64,000 bases of DNA. Source: Piezodorus guildinii (Eukaryota; Arthropoda; Insecta; Hemiptera; Pentatomidae). Each line of letters opens with the position of its first letter. Position 1 is the first letter of the stretch. Below, piece after piece: positions 11,257 to 23,850 of the stretch. Below the pieces are notes generated by a model. That model searched no databases, was not told the origin of the DNA, and saw only the letters and a list, made by a program, of their open reading frames with translations. Where the stretch lies: NCBI GenBank assembly GCA_023052935.1, contig CM041298.1, positions 65,621,838 through 65,685,837 on the forward strand. The letters run 5' to 3'. Made by a program: the position numbers and the translations under genes.

Positions 11257-12614
11257 ATGGAGGGTAGTCAATTGCTCAATACATTGTTGTATGATTTCCC
11301 TCCCTGCCAAAATCTTTATGTCTTTAAGGCGCCAGAGTTTTGTATAGTCTTTGGTATAGTTGACAAAAATATTTATGTGACCAAATTACCTCATGAAGAA
11401 GTGGTCAAAACTGGAAATTCCAGGAAAAAATATGAAGGAGAGGTCATGATTTACTATTATATTTTAAATACATTTTTCAAGCTTGGCCTTTGCTATTGTA
11501 ATTTTGTCTTTATATATAATCATAAGTGACTTTGAATTTATTAATTACAGGCGATTGAGCATGACAGACATTTTATGGGAATTTTCGAATTCGAAAAGAA
11601 GTATTATGTGATTGACAAATTAGGCTCTTTATTCACTATTACTGAAGATGTTGGCAAGTAAAAACACTTTTACGAATTATTTAGTTGATATTTTTCCCTT
11701 TTATAAGTTGTTTACAGAAGAATTTTTATTGATTTAAAAAAAATAAAAGTTTTTGAAGATACATGTAGTAACTACTTTAGACATTGGGTGAAAAAAAAAC
11801 TGTTAAGGCAGAGGAATTATTCCTTCTTAGAAAAACTGTTGTTCGAAAATTGAGTTTTTTAAATTTTGAGCTATTAAGAATATGTCAGAAAGTGAGTTTG
11901 TCTCTATGATAATGGTTTTGATTTGTCTCCTAGAGTGTGATGAATTATATAACTCTAGTTTAAAAAGCTAATTGATATGCTGTATTCCATTATTCTAACT
12001 ATTGCTGGTGTTAAAAATTATTTTATTATTATAGACTCATATTTGTAATGTTTTTCCCGCTAACTCCAATCGATTCTCAAAGTTGAAATTTAAACTGAAG
12101 TTTGATATTATAAACATCAATAATGTATTGTAATTTTAATCTGGTTTCTCAAGAGGTCATGATCTAGTAGAGCTGTTCTCTAGATCCTGGATTTGAGTCC
12201 TGTATTTGGCAGAATAATTGTTAATTCTGATGTGTTAGCCAGCGAACGACCCGGAGGTTGGGACTCACACCCAGTCTCTATGAAGTGGGTACCCGAAAAT
12301 TGATGAAAAAACCTTCTGGCTGAGTGTGATCTTAGCCTAATGACCTCCTTGCACTAATGTTGGCCTAGAAACAGTTTGAATCTGTATATGTACTAAACCC
12401 AATACGCTTCATGGGTAGTAGAGGCACAGGTTTTTTACTTCAAAGATAAGTCCATCAACTTTGATTGATGAAAATCATTTATAATCCAGTAAAAGTCTCT
12501 AAATTGTTTATTGTTATTTTAGCTTCTCTATGTACAAAGTACTATTGATAGTAAATTCAATTTCATCTACTTTTGTTTTATCAGATTAAAATGAATGTAA
12601 TGTATATTAGTCTC

Positions 12615-12646
<32 letters not shown>

Positions 12647-15600
12647 CTTTTTTTTGTAGTACATCTCTGCTTGCTTTCTGTTCATAGCCATCCAGTCACG
12701 ATTACCCAGGATAGATCTCACATTGGATGACACCCCATCTATCTATCTCAACTGTTGTCTTCCAACTTTTCTGGTGGCATACATTTGTTCATCAAAGATT
12801 TTTCGCAGTATCTGATCTGGTGTCATCCTTGAAACATGACCGACCAACCTTGATGGTTCTCAAAATGTCTTATAGCTGAAGATACCTTTCTTAACAGCTG
12901 AATTCAAGTTCTAGTGGGGCCTTGTGTCTGTCTTTGCCAATCTTTTATGGCTATCTTTAGGTTGATGCTGTGATCTAACCTCAGTAGGAGCCAGAGACTG
13001 GGATTCAAAATCACAACCTTTGCAATGGGCTGTATTTCTTAATTTATTCCTGGGATTGTGATTTGAACGTATAAAATCTAGTTTTTTAGGCTGTTACATT
13101 TTCACCAGCATATTAACTAGTTCCAGTTAGAGGTGTTATTGGTTATAAAATTAACAGAAATAAACATAACTTCTAGGATTTTTCTATAGAACCATTGAAC
13201 ATGGCCCTCCTGAACCTTATAATCCAGTTTATGTTATGTTTTTAAATAGTCTATTATTTTCTTTTATTAGTGAATCGGGCGTGGACTATGACATTTTTGA
13301 AGATTCACCAGAAAAACAAGATAAGTGGGCTCTGAAAGATAAAAAGGACTTATTAAGTGGTCAAGAAGTTAAAAGTTTCTTTTTCACAGATAGACAGCTT
13401 GTCCTGTTAGTAAATTCGTCAGAAAAGTTTAGTTTAGAAATTATTGACTTTCATGAAAATTTCAGAGTTGTGAAATCAATAACCATTCGCAGTCCTGGTT
13501 TATCTACAGAACAAAAGGTAGTTATAATTTTAAATTAAGGTAAATTATGATTTAGTAGGTTTTTATTCAAGAAAATATTTGCATGTTTTAATAACCATAA
13601 ATTAATACTTCATCAAACATACAAAGATGTTTGAGGAAAACAAGGTTACTAAAATTTTAAGGGGAATGAATTCTTAATTATTTATTTTCTATACGCCCAT
13701 ACATTTTTTTTAAATTAAAAAAAATATATATTTCTCAACTAGTCTTATTTTTCCTAAATATCAGAGTTCTTAAATTATGCCTGATTCAATCTGAAAGATT
13801 AACATTGAAAACAAACAATGAAATTTTCCAACATAAGTATGATTTTTTGTATAAAACAATTCCGCATGATTTACTCTGTTCTTTTGCAAATGTTTGTAAA
13901 TTTTAGACAGTGATCCAAAAATGTTTATTAGTTAAAACATAAATTATTGAAAATCTCATAAAAACAATTCAATATTTTTTCATCTTATAAAGTTTCATTT
14001 TAAGAGTTATACTTATTGAACTTTTTTTTGTTGATGTAAACTATAATGAAATTTAAAAACTTTATCTGAAATATTTTGGATTTCTCATAATCAACAGGAT
14101 TATAAATGTGATTTTTATCAATTTGTTGCAGCATTGTAATTTACTGTGGATGCCATCTGGAGAAAGTATTAAGGAATTTGTGAAAAATTGGTTTTTAAGT
14201 TTTGAAGGAAATGACGGTTTGTTTATTGTATCAATGCCTGAAGGAAATATTCTAATTGTTGACCCAAATGTAACTTCTTTTGAATTTCTACATTCTTGGC
14301 CTTTTCCTGTAATTACTTCGTATTGGGTACCTTTTGAAGAAGGTTTGTAAGTAGAATATTTTAATAAAAGTATTTAAAAAACAGTTAAACAAATGATAAT
14401 AGTTGACTGTTGGGAGATTCAGGAGGAATGTTATTCTGATTACCTCCCAAAAAACAACATAGGAAATAAACATTTTGCTTCCTCTCTGCCGAAGAATTGA
14501 AAAAACTTTAGTACTCAGAATCAAAAATTTTCATTCGTATTTTACATTTTAAACTTCTGATTCCAATGACATTTTCAGGAATTTTGGTAAATAGTAGTAA
14601 CTATTGGGTTGTTTTACATGAAATGTCCGTTTTTATAGTTTCTGAAATACATAAAGGATTTTGCAGGTCTCTGTTGTTTTCTTCCAAATGTTTACATATT
14701 TAAAGTAAACAGTTACTAATACTGTACCTTTGTATTATAAACATTAGCTTCCCAATCAATTACCCATTTTTTTAGTATACCTCCAAATATGAACATGGAA
14801 ACATGCGATTTTCGAGTAATATTTTTGTACGAGTTTAAACTCGGCCATTCAGCAGCTGAGGCCGCTAGAAATATTTGCAAGGCGTTTGGGGGAGGGAGTG
14901 TTAATGAATGGACCATTCGCTGTTGGTTTGCTAAGTTTTCAGCCGACTTGGAAAACTTGCCCCGAGGAAGACCTCCGTCCGTAATAGACAACAATGTCCT
15001 CAAACATACAGTAGAAGGAAACCCCTACACCAAACAGTTAAAGGACTCTCAGCACAACTAAATGCAAGTGCATCTACCGTTTCCAGACATTTAAAGTGTA
15101 TTGGGAAAGTAAAAAAGCTCGATTGTCCCCAACAGATTACCACCTGTTCAGGAATTTAGACAACTTTGTGAAAGGAAAACTTTTTGAAAATTCGATCAAG
15201 TGAAAAGTGCGTTTTCAGATTTTGTTTCACTTCAAAGCTCAGAGTTTTTCAGTTTGGGGATAAAAAAGTTGGTGTCATGTTGGGAAAAATGTGTAGAAAA
15301 AGAAGGTAAATACTTCGAATAAAATTATCTTGTTTTCTTATCGTATTTTTAATAAAAATCCTTTACCTTGAAAACAGACATTTCATGTGACACAACCCAA
15401 TAGAATTATAAATTTTTTATGATGAACCAAGAGCTGAACAGAATTCCTCCACATTGGATGGAGACCTGTATTGACAGAGATTATGGAATACTAATCCTTT
15501 ACTCAGACTATACAGCTCATGTCCCAACCCATCATAACACCTTCCTTCCTACGTATGTTGATGACAATTGTGTGTTATTAATCAATAACGATCCAATTAT

Positions 15601-18600
15601 TGCCTCCCAACTCTAAATCCATATCACACACCTTGAAGTATGTTGTCATAATTAGAGTATAAAAATTGATTCTAACAAATCCCACCAAATAACCTTCACC
15701 CTTCATTGTAAATCTATAACCTCCTGCCCTACAGTATCCTTTAGTAATATTTTGCTTGTCTCGTTTGAACAAACCTTGGAACCCATCTCGACAGGGTTGC
15801 TTGGAATCCTCATACATGACTGAAACAAGAAACTACTTCTTCGGCTGCTTTAATACTTAGTAAACAAACGTTCTAGTCTTCTAAAAGGCAAACTACAAAA
15901 GGCCCATCTAGTAGAGCTGTACTGTATAATTATGTGTCCAATTCGAGAATCCCTCTGAAAGAAACAGCATAAATATTGTAATTATCAAGTAATAATTTGA
16001 AATATATATCAGGTTTTCCTCTGTGTCAAAAATTGTTGCATTAGATTAAAACTAAAGATAAAAGGTAATCCTAAGGATAAAATATAACCAATTCAATTGT
16101 GTTGATAAAACATAACTGCTGAATTCTGTAAATCATATTTTCTTCTTGTGCAGGCTCTTCTGATGGGTCTCTGATTTTTCTGACTGAGGGAAACTGTGTT
16201 GTGAAGCTTTCCCAGTTCGGTGAAGTCACTAACGACTTTTTACCAATCAATGACAATGCCAAAGCTGCTTTAATCAAAAAGGATCTTTTGTATGCTTCTG
16301 ATTGGTCTGATACTGTGAAATATTATATAAATGATTCTGGAGTAAAATCTGTAGCATTAAGTGTGAAAGGTAATTTTATTTTTATTTATTAAAAATCTTA
16401 CTCTTCTTAAAGATGAATTAAAGTAATTGATACATAAATGGTTTTAAAGCTTAACATTGTTAATAAGAATATGAATAATAATAGCAAAAATTATTTTTAA
16501 AAAGATGAAAATTGTAATTTGTCAAATAATACTTGCCCAGAAACTGTGAAGTAGGATCAAAATAAATGGTTATACATTCATTTTTTTTACTTTCTTCTAT
16601 TGATGTTATTATAAACAATTATTATTTTTACTAACAAACTCAATCATTACTTACAAATATAAATAAAAATCTGGTTCACGCAGCACACGACTTTCACTTA
16701 CCTCCGTTATTTATATCAATTAAACATTTTTTAAACACATTTAGAAACAAAAAAAATCTAGTGTGGGCAACACATGACTTTTACTTACCTCCATTGTTAG
16801 AATCGATTAAAGAATTGACAAATACAGTTAGAGATAAAGATGAGTGAAACTAATAAAGAATTAATGAAATTGAATTTCTATAAAAATATATGTTTTATTA
16901 AAAAAATCTATTATATTATTATCTAAAATCATCAGTTAGTTTTATCGGCTTTTCATCACTCTTTATTAACTTTTACTAGCTTGTGTATAAGATAATATTT
17001 TTTCTTAAATCTTAAGCTTTCCAATGGTATATTATATATGCATATTACTGTTCTTATGTTCAAAAACAAAAAATTGCATTAAAAAATATTTTTGCAGTTT
17101 TCTCCTTTATTTGGATATCGAATTTGTTGAACTTATACATTTACCTGTTTTTTTATCAATGATAATAAGTTTATGTGGTTATTTTTATAGAATCTCCAAA
17201 ATTAAAGGTACTTTAAAGGAAGAAAATTAAAAATATTGGCATTTAAGCTCTGTCAGACTATTTCAATCAGAATGAAACCTACATGATATTAAAGCCCACT
17301 AAACTTTACATCCATATAGCGAGTTTAATCAAAATTGTTAGGGCCATTTTGTTGAAAATCGTAAAAAGGTGCAAAATGCATGGTATAAAGTGGCTCTTCT
17401 GGTTAGCTAATTTTGATGAAAAAGTTTCTATAACATCTCGGGGGTATAGTTGTCTCAAATATGAAATTTCAGTTCCATAGGACTTTTTGTTTTCCCACTG
17501 GAGTTTCCACATACAGGCACACACACACATAGACTTTTTTGTGGTACTAGGTGATTTGGACTTAAAGGATCCCAAAACGTGTATTTCTGTTGAAAACTGG
17601 AATTCGAAAATTTTCACGATCGCAATACTTTCCCTTACTATATATTTCATTTATAGGTTAATGAAAGTAAAAATAAATCTAAAAGACAATTATAGTGAAG
17701 AAAAATTAACTATAAGAAATGAATTGATTCACAAATCTTGAATTTGATAAATAAAAAATAATTATTTTCTTACACTTTTAGTTACATTTGGTGTGCGTCT
17801 ATGGAAGAAGATTAAGGGAACAATAAAAAATATTTAAGAGTACTTATTGTTTGTCAGAAAATGTAGAGGTTTCAGGTAAATATTTGGTCTATGGTAATAC
17901 TCCAGATATTGGGCACAGGAACTGAAGCCCAAATTCCCTTGGTCAGACTTGATACAGTTCTCCATTTACACCTTGATCTACCTCTTGGACATCTACCATT
18001 ATCTTCAGAGCAAGTTTTAAGGAATTCATTCTTCCCTCAGCCTAACAACTTAACATGCCCATTTAAGATACGTGATGTTACATTATTTATACTGGAGCAG
18101 TACAAGTTCTATAATTCATAATGTAAAACCTTTTAAATTTTTCAGTTGCCCTATCCCTCTTTGAATCAAAAGTTTTACATTATTATTTACAAATTAGAAG
18201 TTATTAATTCTTTGTTTTCAGGCATTTTATGTTTTGGGAGCTGTGACAAAGATACTACTTTAGCTTTGTCTAAGAATGGAGAATTATATATTATTTATGA
18301 TAGTTACTTGCCACCTGAAACTGAAGTAATTTTGCCCGAGTCTTCTTTGACAGCTGTTTTGTTGGAAGAAACTGTAAAACTTGAAAAAGTGAATAAAGAT
18401 CTTCTAGAATGTGATTCATATATAACAGCTATGAATTTGGCCATTAAAAACTTTCCTTTTTCTGTTAATGCTCAAGTTATACATGGTAAGTAATTCAATT
18501 GTTATATTGGGTTGATGCAAAATTAATGCAGGTTTTTAGTAGGTATTTTAAATACGCCATATCTTTACTTTAACCATATATATTTAATCAAAATAATTTC

Positions 18601-21600
18601 CATCTGAATCAATGCACTTTTGCCAACGTTCAACAAGCTTTCTTATTCCACCAGAAAAAAAATCCGAATCCCTGGACTCAATGAAATCACGAAAAGAATT
18701 TTCAATGTCGTCCTGGTTTTGAAAATTTTTCTCCCTCAAAAAGTTGTCCAGATGCCTGAAAAAGTGGAAGTCTGTAGGAGAGAGGTCAGGTGAATAAGGC
18801 GGATGTTGGAGAACTTCGTAGCCCAACTCGTGCAGTCGTCGAAGCGTTGGTTGTGCAACGTGTGGTCTGGCGTTATCGTGGAGCAGGATCGGCCCCTTCC
18901 GATTCATCAATGCTGGGCAAAGACGTTGCAATTTTTGAGTTCCGAGTTCCGCCGCCATTTCTCGTGTGGTTTTGGTTGGGTCTTCTTCCACTTTTGACCT
19001 CAGCTGGTCGTTGTCCAGAGCAAGATGACGGCCCCGACCTTCCTTGTCTTCGAGGTCGAAATCTCCTCTGCGAAACTTCTGGAACCAACGCTGCACCGTG
19101 CAATCATTAATAGCCCCCTGACCCCACACTTCATTAATATTACGAGCCGTTTGCGCAGCGCTGCGCCCTAATTTAAATTCGTAAAAATAAATTTGACGAA
19201 AATCGCACTTTGACATTTTCGATTCAAGACCTTTGAACACACTGAACAAAACGATTTTACTAAACAAATTCATGGTGAAAGAGAGGGTATTAGATAAGGT
19301 TTGTTTTGGTATAATAATGATCAATGTTAGGATTAGCTTTGTTTACACAATTGGAATTAAGATATTGCAATAGAGGAAACCTGCATTAATTTTGCATCAA
19401 CCCAATATTATTAATAGTTATTACTTGACATTGTTGATTTTTGACTATTACAACATATGAATATTCTTTCTCAATACTGAACCATGACAGTTAACCAGAT
19501 GCCCTATAGCATAGTACAGCACTCATATTATATATAGTTAAGTACTGCCTTTTACTCTTACAGACATGAAAACATCAGACCGTAGTTATAACTTGCCACT
19601 ACTTAGGTTTTAAAGGTTACTCACAAATTCTGGTTTAATGTTCATTTCATTTATTTTATATTATTTTAGCTAGAAAACTGAATTACACCGTATGCATAAG
19701 CTTCAAATGCTTACAAGATGGCATTGTGATTAAGAAAACAGATGGTTGGAACTTATTTATTTCTTTGTCAGTGGGACCAGATGTCATAACACTCTCACAT
19801 AAAATGCGATCTGATCTTGTCAGTGAAAATGTGTTTACTGATGTGTTTTCTTTTTCTGTTGAGCTACCTATTGCTGATCTTCACATCAGGGTGAAACTTA
19901 TTTATAGCAATATCCCTGAATTTGCGAAATTTATACCTTCGATCAACATTGGAGAGGTGAGGGTATAATGAAACATGTTCACTAATTGTAATATATATAA
20001 ATTTAATTGCAAGATAGATTGACTAATATAATAGTAATGAAAAATGTTGAAGAGATAAAAAAAACATTCACTCAAATTGTCTATGTTACTATGGAGATTT
20101 AGTTACCTTCATAAATATTATGTATTTTTTACTAAAATGAAGATAAAAAAAAAACCTGTACCTCTACAACCCACAAAGGGTCTTGGGCTCAGTACATATT
20201 GAGATTCACATTGTTTCTAGGCCAAAGGCCGTGCAATGAGGTGATTCGGCTGAGATCACGCTCAACTGCCAGGTTTTTTCCCAATTTTTGGGTATCCAGT
20301 TTATAGAGGCTGGGTGTGCCCCAGGAGGGTCTCCATACCCCATGATCACCCCACGGCTGAAATAACAGAATAAATAATATTCTGTCACAACCAGGTTTCG
20401 AACCTAGGACCTGGATCATCCTAAAATGAAGGGAAATACTTATTTTTTTTTAGTGATTTATTTCTTACCAAGGTGAGAATAAAAAATTTATTCAAATAGA
20501 TGGCTCAGTTAAATATATTCTGTTAAAAAAAAAAATGTATACATCTTTAAATTTTGTTGTGGAGATGTGTGTATCATTAATTTGGAACTTTATTTATCCA
20601 AATGCTATGCTCGTCCCCCAGCCTTCAGGTGTTTCGCAGCTATACTGTCTCATTGTTTTTTAGTTTAAAAATTATGTCACTTATTTCTTCCTTATCAGAT
20701 AGTCCATTAATTCAAAGCCATTGCGTAGAGGAAGGAAGAGTCCCACCTTCCATATTTGACTATATTGCCTTGAAAAGTTCCTAGAACACTACGAAAGTGA
20801 TCAAGCAATCTGCCAAGGGTGGTTCCATTTTTCATTATTAGTGACGTCCTCATTTTGACATTCATCCTTGGGCTGGGCATTAATGCAGAAGGCTTTAGTT
20901 TTGTTTCTCAGGGTTTTAATTTATTTTAAATCTCTCGGTTACTTTTCCTTCCGTGATCAATAACTTATAGGACTCAAATTTCCTTACTTCTGTTATTAAT
21001 ATCTTTTTAAAGTTAAATTATAGTTTATTTGTAATTTAAACTGGATAATTGAATGAAAACTCATCCTCATGGACAGTATAGATTAATTAATCCCAGTCTA
21101 AGTTAATAACTTGACTACAAAGAACATCCAATTATTCAATCACCTCGGTTAGTAAAGAATTAATGGCGCAAATTAATCAATTTGACTGAAAATCCTTTCA
21201 CATATCAATAAAACCTAAAATAACAATTTTATGAGATATTAGTTAAAATTACTACCAAATGACAGCAGCACCAATCGTGAATAAAAAATATTTGTTCCAT
21301 TTGACTCCTATTAAGTCCTTAAATCATTAAAATTGGGTTATAAATAATAAATTTTAATAAATAATTATTAAAATGATAAAAATTTTATTGACAGTTAGCT
21401 TAATGCTTTGTATCTATCCTTGCTACAGAAAGAGTGCAGGAATATTAAAAAGTGTTCTTTTTAGTGTGGTTTTAAGTTACAAAAGTTAAAAGGAATTTGA
21501 ATATTTATCTCTTCCATAAGGAAATCTTTTCCATTTTGAAACCTATCCTAGTTACCCTATCTGTCTATTGCTTAGAATCCTTTCTAATGGACATGGCATC

Positions 21601-23765
21601 TTGAGCTTAGGAAAAAAAAAATGTAAACAGCCCTTAAATAACTTCAAAATTGTGAATATCCTTTTAAATAGTAAAAATAGTCCTATTGGTGTGTATGCAA
21701 TGAAATACCTTCTGATTCAAAATCAGATTTTTTATTTGTATTAAGAGAGTAAAAGCTCTATTAGTAGAGTAAGACTAAGGAGCGAAAATTTCACAACAAG
21801 CTTCTAGGACATCCCAATAAACGTATACAAGACATGGCTACAGAAGACATGCCTAGCAACATCCGCAGAAGGCTGAGAAGGAGTTGGATGAGACACCTCC
21901 TTAAATAAAAAAATAAAAAATCAAGACTGAAGAATAGCCACTGGGTAATTCTCTTCCTCATGCCTGACAGGCCTTTTTATTATTGTACCACATTTTTCCA
22001 GATATCATTCGCTGGTTGTTTATAATTATCAGTTGTGAATTTAATAAATAAAGAGAAAAAAAAAAAAGAAGGGATCCAACAGTGCTTGCATCTTTCGGCA
22101 ACTGATATAACTTCAATAGTTCTGGTACCTGCCGCTAGGTTTCAGCACCATTGACCCCATGTTGCTGTCCGTCAGTTGAGCTCCTGTAATTTCCTTCTCT
22201 CCTAATATAAAATAAAAAAAATATTCAGTCAGATTTGATTCTTCTCCTCTCTCCTCTCTATTAGTGTCAGTCATTTAAGAACAATTATTAAACTAACTAT
22301 TAGAACTATAATTTTTTTTCAGCTGCCTTTTTGAGAGTTTTAAAACATTTAAAAATTATTACGAATTATGTAGTGTTTCCTATGATGAATTTAGTGTCAA
22401 AGTTTTACAAATAAAATATAACAATTTTTCAAGTACCTCAAACTAAAGTCAGGAATGTTTTTTTTGTAATTATATCTAATTTGAATATAGAAAATATTGT
22501 AACTAAAATAATCATTTGTGGTTGTAAATGATTTATTTAGTTTGTACATCATATTTTGTTTCAATTTTTAAAATGTCCAAAATCAATCATTCATTATCTT
22601 TGTAGTTTGGTTTCAAATATTAAAAACTCATGGAATGTAATTTTTCTTTCAAAACCATTTTGTTTATGTTTCAGAAGTATTGGAATATTTAGTATTGTTT
22701 TTATTAAAAGTTATGTTTCTATTGTGTTATTAAAAAAATACAATACAATGGCATTAGTTTAGTCTGGTTTGAATGTTCTTAAATTCATTCTAATTTGAGA
22801 TTAGATCTAGGAAAAGGAAAATAAGTGGGAAATTATTCAGGTCTTTTTATTTTTAATTTCTGTTTAGAAATAAATTGTTTCTATTTCAGGTCTTTTTGGA
22901 CCCAAGCTACTTTCTCCAACCCCCTCTAGAAGTAGAATTATCCGAAATGGAATCGCAGCCTAGCTTGGAGAAAGTTCTAGAAAAAGAATCAGATTCAGAA
23001 ATGGAAAAACAAGAAATCGCTGAGAATGAAATAGAAACAATAAAAGAAGTTAAAATTGTTGTTGAATATCGTGATGAACTCGCGGGTGGTACAATATTTA
23101 AATGGCTTCTTGATCATAGCAAACCTCTTTGGAGGTCATCATTATGGAGCATAGCAGTTAAGTGATTATAAATTTATAATATTGTAATTAGTAAATGACA
23201 ACTTAAATTATGTTTCTTCAAAGACTAATATTTTAGTAGTATAATTATTAGTGGTAAAGCTCCCAAAGATGGAAGACGCTAAATAAAAGTGTTTCATTTT
23301 TGCGGTCTCTTGTTTCTTTGCTACATTTTATTCTGGTTCTCGAGGCTTTTCTTTAACCTCCCATTGTTCAACATTTTTTCTTTTGCCCATTTCTTCTTTG
23401 GTAATTTTGGCTCATTCCAAGTCTTCTTTATCATTTTGGATCCATTCTCCTCCATGATTGAGGAATATACTATGTATTTTACTATTCTTTTTGTTGATCT
23501 GTGATTGGAAAGTCTCATTATGCGGCAATAGTCTTTAAGGTGTCTTTTCCTCATATCTGTCTATATGTTAAAAACACTCTTTGATTTATTGGAATATCTT
23601 GGTTCCAGAATTTTTCTATTTATTTTTTGTTCTTCTTTCTTTATATTTTCCATATCTGTTTTCATGTTCAGTGTCAAAATTTTGCTGGCTTTGCACCAAT
23701 CCAAAGCCTTTATGAGCTTTTTGTTTTCTTTCTATATTTTAGTATTAGAAAAAAAAAAAAATAAT

Positions 23766-23850
<85 letters not shown>

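Noticed and set aside
12650..12990. GC-richer patch resembling a retroelement 3' region
   Set aside because: No frame longer than a few dozen codons or named motif could be read, so no element is claimed.
16201..16392. Extending FAAP100 exon 4 to the GTAAGT at 14347
   Set aside because: That donor gives the wrong phase and a stop at the start of the next exon. The GTTTGT donor at 14343 joins correctly.
18790..19110. Several plus- and minus-strand frames over the 18507 mariner
   Set aside because: They are shadows of the transposase frame at 18584-19216.
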